A stretch of 11,705 nt of DNA, from the NCBI GenBank assembly GCA_945787435.1, contig CALZHX010000192.1, positions 1 through 11,705 of the forward strand. The letters are read 5' to 3'. The DNA is from an uncultured Woeseiaceae bacterium. GTDB lineage: Bacteria; Pseudomonadota; Gammaproteobacteria; Steroidobacterales; Woeseiaceae. Each line of letters opens with the position of its first letter. Position 1 is the stretch's first letter. Both the position numbers and the translations under genes were made by a program. Shown piece after piece: positions 7,462 to 11,705 of this stretch. The notes beneath the pieces were generated by a model. The model did not search any database. It was not told where the DNA came from and worked only from the letters and a program-made list of their open reading frames with translations.

Positions 7462-7989
7462 ATGGTTAAGTCAGGACGCGCAAAACGGATGGCGAAGCAC
7501 CACAAGCGCAACAGAGGCGCCGGTGCACTCAATCTCGTATCACTAATGGATATCTTCACGATTCTTGTGTTCTTCCTGCTCGTCAATTCCTCGGATGTCG
7601 AGACACTACCGAACGCCAAGGACCTGCAATTGCCGGAGTCGATCGCCGAAGAAAAGGCAAAAGAGACGGTGGTCATTCTGATCGGCGAAGAAGACATCAT
7701 TGTTCAGGGTTCGCCGGTTGCGAAGGTCGCAGACGTGATGCGCATAAAGGGCAACGATATACCGGCACTGCGCGAGGCACTTGTGTCTCAGAACGACCGC
7801 GTGCTGAAACGTGAAGCTCAGCAGGATATTGAGGGTCGCGAAGTCACGATCATGGGTGACAAGGAAATTCCGTATCGGTTGTTGAAGAAGGTGATGGCAA
7901 CCTGTACGGCATCGGATTACGGACAGATTTCTCTTGCGGTACTGCAGAAGAGCTCCGACAAGCTCGACAATCTGCAGGCATCGCAATAG
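7462..7989 (+). CDS. ExbD/TolR-family protein with intact pore aspartate, 175 aa
   Basis: A strongly basic cytoplasmic tail (residues 1-18) is followed by a membrane helix at about 24-42 (LNLVSLMDIFTILVFFLLV) with Asp30 (GAT, 7549-7551), which matches the proton-carrying Asp25 of E. coli ExbD. The periplasmic part has an LPNAKDLQLP stretch (49-58), a strand VVILI (70-74), a charged middle and a final helix/strand (YRLLKKVMATCT, 138-149). The single Cys is Cys148. The ATG has GGAGGTG at 7448-7454, 7 bp upstream, one of the best ribosome sites in the operon. It starts 2 bp after the first ExbD stop. It is expected to form the working half of an ExbD pair inside the ExbB pentamer. Confidence 0.95.
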   Translation: MVKSGRAKRMAKHHKRNRGAGALNLVSLMDIFTILVFFLLVNSSDVETLPNAKDLQLPESIAEEKAKETVVILIGEEDIIVQGSPVAKVADVMRIKGNDIPALREALVSQNDRVLKREAQQDIEGREVTIMGDKEIPYRLLKKVMATCTASDYGQISLAVLQKSSDKLDNLQASQ

Positions 7990-8017
7990 AGGCGCAAGGA
8001 TAGCTTAGGAGTAGCGC

Positions 8018-8983
8018 GTGGATTTACCGTTCTACAGAGAGTACGACCTGCCGTGGACATCGGATTCGAGCCAGGAACGCAAGTTCCAGCGCTTGCTCCG
8101 TAATATATTCATCACGGTGCTGGTGTTGAGTCTCGTATGGCCGTTTTTGCCGGCGCCCGAACCGGAATTCGACGACATCATTGAGATTCCGCCGCGCATA
8201 GCGCAGCTTTTGCTCGAAGAACAACCGCTGCCGCCACCACCGCCACCTGAGCCAGAGCCCGAAGAGCCCGAGGTTGAGGATGAGCCGGAACCGGAACCGG
8301 AACCGGAACCGGAGCCCGAGCCCGAGCAGGTAGCCGAGGAACCGGAACCCGAGCCTGAGCCAGCGCCGGATCTGGAAGAGGTTGCCCGCGAACAGGCACA
8401 GGCAGCGTTCATGCCGTTCGCAGAAGACCTTGCCGACCTCGTCGACCAGGAATTGCTCGAGAAGGTTGCTGATGATCGTCAACTGTCCGCATCCGTTGGC
8501 GAAGCAGAGCGAAGCGAACGCGCAATGATCACATCCAAAGTGGGTACCGCTTCTGCCGGTATCAACACGGCCAACATGAGCCGAAACACGGGCGGAACCG
8601 GTATAGCCGGACGCTCGACAACGAAAGTGGATAGTCCGGTCGCGGCAATCGGGCCGGCCGGCGGTGCACGCCGCACTGGAACGAGTGGCAAGGCTTCACG
8701 TTCGCGTGAAGAGATCGAACTGGTGTTCGACAAGAACAAAGGCGTGATCTTCGGGCTCTACAATCGGGCCTTGCGTAATGACCCAACACTCGAAGGCAAG
8801 CTGGTATTGCGGCTGACGATCGCACCGAACGGTTCTGTGACGTTCTGTGAAATTGTCTCGAGTGAACTGGGTGATCCGGAACTCGAGGCTAAACTCGTCG
8901 CTCGCGTGAAGATGTTCCGCTTCACCGCAAAAGATGTCGAGGCGATAACGACGACCAAGCCGATCGACTTCTTCCCTGCGTAG
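8018..8983 (+). CDS. TonB-like energy transducer with AgmX/PglI-type C-terminal domain, 321 aa
   Basis: The GTG start has AGGAG at 8007-8011 with 6 bp spacing. The order is: cytoplasmic tail (1-27), one membrane helix (28-43), a proline run (72-77), a Glu-Pro rod (78-117), a helical and Ala/Gly/Ser-rich linker (118-230), and a C-terminal domain at about 231-321. That last domain fits the AgmX/PglI type: EEIELVFDKNKGVIFGLYNRAL, then GKLVLRLTIAPNGSV, SSELGDPELE and a final FRF...PIDFFP. Function by analogy: it carries motion from the ExbB/ExbD motor across the periplasm to an outer-membrane or TPR partner. The rod is wholly acidic, without the Lys-Pro half of E. coli TonB. The only Cys is Cys277. 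It is the last gene of the operon. Its substrate or receptor is unknown. Confidence 0.93.
   Translation: MDLPFYREYDLPWTSDSSQERKFQRLLRNIFITVLVLSLVWPFLPAPEPEFDDIIEIPPRIAQLLLEEQPLPPPPPPEPEPEEPEVEDEPEPEPEPEPEPEPEQVAEEPEPEPEPAPDLEEVAREQAQAAFMPFAEDLADLVDQELLEKVADDRQLSASVGEAERSERAMITSKVGTASAGINTANMSRNTGGTGIAGRSTTKVDSPVAAIGPAGGARRTGTSGKASRSREEIELVFDKNKGVIFGLYNRALRNDPTLEGKLVLRLTIAPNGSVTFCEIVSSELGDPELEAKLVARVKMFRFTAKDVEAITTTKPIDFFPA
8285..8314 (+). repeat. CCGGAA hexanucleotide run encoding Pro-Glu
   Basis: CCGGAA occurs four times in perfect tandem (8285-8308), then once as CCGGAG (8309-8314), followed by CCCGAG variants. Each unit is two codons, so length change by slippage would alter the rod in steps of two residues without breaking the frame. 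It forms part of the Glu-Pro spacer of the TonB-like protein. Confidence 0.85.
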
Positions 8984-9676
8984 CTAGTACTCGTCGTGCC
9001 GCCTGATCCAGTCCTGCTTGTAGGACAGGTTATCTTCGTCGCGTCCTTTCGGGACAATATCAAGTAGTTGATAGCTTGCGTTGTACGGGTCCAGGCCGCG
9101 CGCGTACGTTGAGTATGTGTGATAGACATCCCCACCATCATGGGCGAACACGCTGATACCCGGGAGTTCCTCAATTCTCGCGTTTCCTGCCTTGTAGTTG
9201 TAATTAGCCAGACCCGATTCGATCTGTCTTGGCGAAAATGAGACGCCGAAGTCGTAGTTGAACGAGTTCGTCGCGGATGAGACCCAGGGAAAACTCCAGC
9301 CCATGCGTTCCCGGTAGGCAAGCAGCAGGTCCAGCGGTGCACGCGATACCGCGACGAGTGCAACGTCGCGAGCCCTCAGATGTGTAATGGAACCGTTGTA
9401 GGAATCAGCCCAGAACGAGCACGACTTACAGCCAGCATCCCACTCCGGGTGAAACATAAAATGATAGATGAGCAGTTGCGATGCGTCGCCAAACAACTCA
9501 CTCAGCGATGCCTGTCCGCTCTCACCATCAAACACATACTCGGCGTCTATCCTGCGCCAGGGCAGGTCGCGCCGTCTGCGGGCAAGATCATCGCGTGCCT
9601 TCTGAAACGCCTTTTCTTCGTCCAGAAGTTTGAGGCGCGCGGCGAGCCATTCATCATCGGACGCAATCTTGCTCAT
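8984..9676 (-). CDS. DUF899-family thioredoxin-like protein, 230 aa
   Basis: The protein matches the DUF899 pattern: an N-terminal charged helix with EEKAFQKARD and RRDLPW, a strand/turn region, a LLIYHFMF strand and then HPEWDAGCKSCSFWAD, with a CxxC pair at Cys83 and Cys86. Conserved later blocks include GWSFPWVSS, FNYDFGVSF and a C-terminal Tyr-rich stretch with LDIVPKGRDE. The family has a thioredoxin/AhpC-like fold; a thiol redox role is likely but its substrate is not known. No signal peptide is visible, so it is cytosolic. I start it at 9676 because AGGAGGAG (9685-9692) lies 8 bp upstream; an ATG at 9706 would add ten unlikely residues. It converges on the operon, its stop touching the transducer stop, and is divergent from the dehydrogenase gene. 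Confidence 0.9.
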   Translation of the reverse strand: MSKIASDDEWLAARLKLLDEEKAFQKARDDLARRRRDLPWRRIDAEYVFDGESGQASLSELFGDASQLLIYHFMFHPEWDAGCKSCSFWADSYNGSITHLRARDVALVAVSRAPLDLLLAYRERMGWSFPWVSSATNSFNYDFGVSFSPRQIESGLANYNYKAGNARIEELPGISVFAHDGGDVYHTYSTYARGLDPYNASYQLLDIVPKGRDEDNLSYKQDWIRRHDEY

Positions 9677-9684
9677 ACCGGTCG

Positions 9685-9692
9685 CTCCTCCT
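9685..9692 (-). promoter_or_regulatory. Strong ribosome site of the DUF899 gene
   Basis: On the minus strand this reads AGGAGGAG, 8 bp before the ATG at 9676. It decides the start over the in-frame ATG at 9706, which would place this site inside the coding region. Confidence 0.75.
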
Positions 9693-9704
9693 GAAAACAT
9701 TGTC

Positions 9705-9710
9705 ATGATA
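9705..9710 (-). promoter_or_regulatory. Candidate -10 element for the DUF899 gene
   Basis: The minus strand reads TATCAT (5 of 6 to TATAAT). A start near 9698 would leave a leader of about 22 bases that just holds the ribosome site. The -35 position (CCTCAT) is poor, as expected for an activator-dependent promoter. The FNR-type box would then be centred near -50, which is not the classic -41.5. Confidence 0.25.
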
Positions 9711-9739
9711 GCCTACAGCCTTGATGAATGAGGAAGTAC

Positions 9740-9755
9740 ATTGATCCAGATCAAT
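9740..9755. promoter_or_regulatory. FNR/ANR-type binding site, perfect palindromic half-sites
   Basis: ATTGATCCAGATCAAT contains TTGAT-N4-ATCAA exactly, the consensus for the oxygen-sensing FNR/ANR/DNR regulators. It lies between two divergent genes, about 71 bp from the DUF899 start codon (box centre to ATG) and overlapping or just before the dehydrogenase start. It could activate the DUF899 gene or block the dehydrogenase gene under low oxygen. As RNA it would also form a 6-bp hairpin beside the ATG at 9756. The site is seen directly; its use is inferred. Confidence 0.5.
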
Positions 9756-10847
9756 ATGAAACGAAGTGGTGTTTTCTTACTCGTGCTCCTGCTCGCTCAG
9801 CCGGCGTTCAGCCAGTCCGCTATCGATCAACTGATTGAGCAGACGGGCATCAAACCTGGTCCGGTCGCGGCAAGGGACTTCCCGGGCTGGCGCACGCCGC
9901 AAAAAATCATCGTGCGCGATTTCGCCGGCTTGTATGACAAAGTCGATGGCATGGCGCCGGGCGTGAACCTGGTGCGCGTGAGTTCCGAGAGTGAGGCCGC
10001 AGCGAATGCTGAGGGTGCTGATGCAATTGTCGGATTCTGCTCCCCTCGCATCCTGGCAGCGGCTTCGGATGCGATCTGGATCCAGGTATTCGGAGCCGGT
10101 GCGGAACGATGTCTGGCGGTCGACCGGGTCAGACGGGGCGATGTCATGCTGACAAACATGCAGAAAATGTCATCTCCGGTAATTGGTGAGCATGTTACGG
10201 CCATGATTCTGAGCCTTGCGCGCGGACTAATACCGCTTAGCAAGGCCATGGCGGACGGCGAGTGGGTACGCGGCTCCGAGATTGTCAATAACATGCAATC
10301 CATCGGTGGCAAAACGGTGCTGGTTGTCGGGCTTGGCGGAATCGGGACCGAGGCCGCACGGCGCGTTGCCGCGTTGGACATGCGGGTAATAGGGACGCGC
10401 CGCAGTTCCCGCGAGGGCCCGAATTTCGTCGACTATGTCGGGCTTTCGCATGAACTCCATGAGCTGGCTGCGCAAGCAGACTTTATCGTCAACGCGCTGC
10501 CACACACGGCCGAGACGGAAGGCACGTTCGATGCAAAGTTCTTCGACGTTGCAAAGCGTGGCGCGTATTTCATCAACGTCGGGCGAGGGAAAACGGTGGT
10601 TACGGCAGACCTGGTTGCTGCTCTCGAGAGCGGGCAAATCGCCGGCGCGGCGCTGGATGTTACCGATCCTGAACCGTTACCTTCAGCGCACCCGTTGTGG
10701 CGCATGGAAAACGTCATAATTACGCCGCACGTATCGGGCCGGGGTGGCAACAGAATTCGTCACAACATTCTCGCGAAGGAAAACCTGCGCCGCTTTATTG
10801 CCGGTGAGGCATTGCTGAATGTCGTCGATCCGGAGCTCGGCTACTAG
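9741..10847 (+). CDS. D-2-hydroxyacid dehydrogenase family protein with signal peptide, 368 aa
   Basis: The family uses NAD(P)H to interconvert 2-ketoacids and D-2-hydroxyacids. Numbering is from the TTG at 9741. The nucleotide-binding loop is GLGGIG (197-202). Catalytic residues by family alignment are Arg282 (NVGRG), Glu311 (DVTDPEPLP) and His330 (IITPH). Arg220-Arg221 after the second strand (GTRRS) suggests NADP preference. Residues 6-25 look like a Sec signal (MKRSG, a Leu/Val core, AFS-Q cleavage), which is unusual for this enzyme. The start is uncertain. TTG 9741 has GAGG at 9730-9733 with 7 bp spacing but overlaps the FNR-type box; ATG 9756 gives a 363-aa protein, has no close ribosome site, and keeps the signal peptide. 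Substrate unknown. The gene stands alone on its strand. Confidence 0.88.
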   Translation: MIQINMKRSGVFLLVLLLAQPAFSQSAIDQLIEQTGIKPGPVAARDFPGWRTPQKIIVRDFAGLYDKVDGMAPGVNLVRVSSESEAAANAEGADAIVGFCSPRILAAASDAIWIQVFGAGAERCLAVDRVRRGDVMLTNMQKMSSPVIGEHVTAMILSLARGLIPLSKAMADGEWVRGSEIVNNMQSIGGKTVLVVGLGGIGTEAARRVAALDMRVIGTRRSSREGPNFVDYVGLSHELHELAAQADFIVNALPHTAETEGTFDAKFFDVAKRGAYFINVGRGKTVVTADLVAALESGQIAGAALDVTDPEPLPSAHPLWRMENVIITPHVSGRGGNRIRHNILAKENLRRFIAGEALLNVVDPELGY

Positions 10848-10864
10848 CTTCGGCATCGTCTGAC

Positions 10865-11080
10865 CTAGCGACAGATTTTGCGGCGTTTCGCGCGCAACTC
10901 GCGCAATCGTTCTTCATAGCGTTCGCCCTGGGCACGAGTATAACCGGCACGCATGCGCGACTCGATTGTGCGGATCTTCTCTTTTACTTCCGCGCATGCG
11001 GCGTCGTCGGATTTGCGTGAGGCGTCGGCCTCCGGTGCGAAAAGCAGTATGAATAAAAGCGTCCATGCAAGTCCGTTCAT
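10865..11080 (-). CDS. Small exported two-cysteine protein, 71 aa
   Basis: The start at 11080 is supported by AGGAG on the minus strand (11087-11091) 6 bp upstream. A longer frame from 11176 would put the signal peptide in the middle of the protein. Residues 1-20 form a hydrophobic export signal without N-terminal Lys/Arg, with cleavage after ADA. The mature part of about 51 residues is very basic and helical, with SRMRAGYTRAQGERYEERLR (41-60) as its core and Cys29 and Cys70 near the ends. The two Cys could close a helical hairpin by a disulfide in the periplasm. I believe similar short proteins exist in other Gammaproteobacteria, but no function is known to me. It is convergent with the dehydrogenase gene (17 bp between stops) and divergent from the DNA glycosylase gene. 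Confidence 0.75.
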   Translation of the reverse strand: MNGLAWTLLFILLFAPEADASRKSDDAACAEVKEKIRTIESRMRAGYTRAQGERYEERLRELRAKRRKICR

Positions 11081-11102
11081 CGGTTTCTCCTGACCATGAC
11101 GT

Positions 11103-11110
11103 TTTATACT
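11103..11110. promoter_or_regulatory. Overlapping opposed -10 elements between two divergent genes
   Basis: TTTATACT reads TATACT (11105-11110) on the plus strand and TATAAA (complement of 11103-11108) on the minus strand, each 5 of 6 to consensus. Starts would lie near 11117 (plus) and 11096 (minus), the latter just ahead of the small protein's ribosome site. No good -35 was found on either side. Confidence 0.3.
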
Positions 11111-11169
11111 GCAATGCACAGATGACGGGAATCCGACAAACAGACCGAAACCCAGAGAAACGCGAAGCC

Positions 11170-11676
11170 GTGACATCGCCGTCGAGCTGCTTCGCGCCGG
11201 TGGCTCGCAGCGACGCCCGAATCCTGATACTCGGCAGCCTGCCGGGTCAACGTTCCCTGCAGGCAGTGCAGTACTACGCCCATCCGCAGAATGTGTTCTG
11301 GCGCATCATGCGGGACCTGGTCGGGGCGGACGGAACGTATGAGCAGCGCTGTGCGACGCTCGTAGAAAACGGCATCGCACTCTGGGATGTACTCGCTGAG
11401 TCACTGCGCCCAGGCAGTATGGACGCCGACATAAAGATGGATACTGCCAAAGCAAATGATTTCGGCACGTTTTTTCTGCGCCATCCGGACATCGAACGAC
11501 TATGCTTCAACGGTCAGAAGGCGGCGCAGATGTACGCAAGATTTGTGGATGACTCAGGCGCCGCGTTGCAGCAGTATACGCTGCCATCGACGAGTCCGGC
11601 CTATGCGGCGATGGCGTATCCGCAGAAAATCGCGAGGTGGCGCAGCGCCATCGAAAACAACACAGGAGCAGGATAA
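11170..11676 (+). CDS. Hypoxanthine/uracil DNA glycosylase, UDG superfamily family 6 type, 168 aa
   Basis: This is a base-excision repair enzyme expected to remove hypoxanthine (deaminated adenine), and possibly uracil, from DNA. With the GTG at 11170 as start, the order is: FAPVA lead-in (8-12), ILILGSLPGQRSL motif 1 (18-30), YYAHPQNVFW (35-44) with Asn41 at the place where family 6 enzymes keep a key Asn, ALWDVL (70-75), a NGQKA turn (114-118) and LPSTSPAYA (138-146), the late DNA-binding/active-site motif. The start is uncertain: ATG 11122 (184 aa) and ATG 11065 (203 aa, overlapping the small gene) are in frame, but similarity to the family begins near 11190 and neither has a clear ribosome site. 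The GTG has none either. The next gene begins 2 bp after the stop. Confidence 0.85.
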   Translation: MTSPSSCFAPVARSDARILILGSLPGQRSLQAVQYYAHPQNVFWRIMRDLVGADGTYEQRCATLVENGIALWDVLAESLRPGSMDADIKMDTAKANDFGTFFLRHPDIERLCFNGQKAAQMYARFVDDSGAALQQYTLPSTSPAYAAMAYPQKIARWRSAIENNTGAG

Positions 11677-11678
11677 AA

Positions 11679-11705
11679 ATGCAGGGCACAGAGATATTCG
11701 GACCG
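11679..11705 (+). CDS. Start of a further gene, cut by the right edge
   Basis: An ATG at 11679 opens a frame of nine codons (MQGTEIFGP) to the end of the window. AGGA at 11670-11673 lies 5 bp upstream and AGGAG lies at 11664-11668. It begins 2 bp after the glycosylase stop, so it is probably co-transcribed with it. Too little is visible to name it. Confidence 0.55.

Noticed and set aside
8024..8482. Minus-strand frames opposite the TonB-like gene, Ser/Gly- or Arg/Leu-rich
   Set aside because: They are mirror products of the Glu-Pro codon repeat; they have no ribosome site or domain.
6303..8983. Classical iron-uptake TonB/ExbB/ExbD set
   Set aside because: The ExbD gene is doubled, the transducer ends in an AgmX/PglI-type domain rather than a TonB C-terminus, and no receptor or iron gene is present.
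10848..10864. Terminator between the dehydrogenase and the small gene
   Set aside because: Only 17 bp lie between the stops, with no convincing stem or T-run.
11065..11169. Upstream starts for the DNA glycosylase at 11065 or 11122
   Set aside because: The extra residues show no similarity to the family, the first overlaps the divergent gene, and the second would lie only a few bases after a likely transcription start. They remain possible.
11081..11176. A 103-aa form of the small exported protein
   Set aside because: It would bury the signal peptide in mid-protein and ignore the AGGAG at 11087-11091.

Overview
The window looks like ordinary chromosome from a moderately GC-rich Gammaproteobacterium, possibly a marine lineage. 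That assignment is an inference from gene content and codon use; there is no rRNA or other marker here to settle it. No mobile element, tRNA, rRNA or CRISPR array was seen.

Positions 1-8983 read as one plus-strand operon, already under way at the left edge. In order it holds: a coiled-coil/beta-rich protein (5' end missing), two exported TPR proteins (622 and 940 aa), an outer-membrane-type TPR lipoprotein (221 aa), a small acidic repeat protein (153 aa), then a proton-driven motor set: an ExbB/TolQ-type channel, two different ExbD/TolR-type proteins and a TonB-like transducer with a Glu-Pro rod and an AgmX/PglI-type C-terminal domain. The genes overlap or nearly abut; the largest gaps are about 40 bp (before the channel gene) and 28 bp (before the transducer gene).

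Together these encode every layer of a trans-envelope machine. The ExbB/ExbD complex would use the proton gradient, the TonB-like rod would cross the periplasm, and the TPR proteins and lipoprotein would form the periplasmic and outer-membrane partners. No TonB-dependent receptor or iron gene is present, so the cargo or task is unknown; relatives of AgmX and ExbB/D systems serve gliding and surface functions in Myxococcus. The strongest oddity is that the first ExbD has Asn where the proton-carrying Asp should be, while the second keeps Asp, which points to an asymmetric ExbD pair.

Positions 8984-11705 are separate genes. A minus-strand DUF899 thioredoxin-like protein converges on the operon, with its stop codon abutting the last operon stop. 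It is divergent from a D-2-hydroxyacid dehydrogenase that carries a signal peptide, and a perfect FNR-type palindrome lies between them. A small exported two-cysteine protein (minus strand) and a family 6-type hypoxanthine/uracil DNA glycosylase (plus strand) are divergent across a short spacer with overlapping opposed -10 elements. A new gene begins at 11679 and runs off the right edge.
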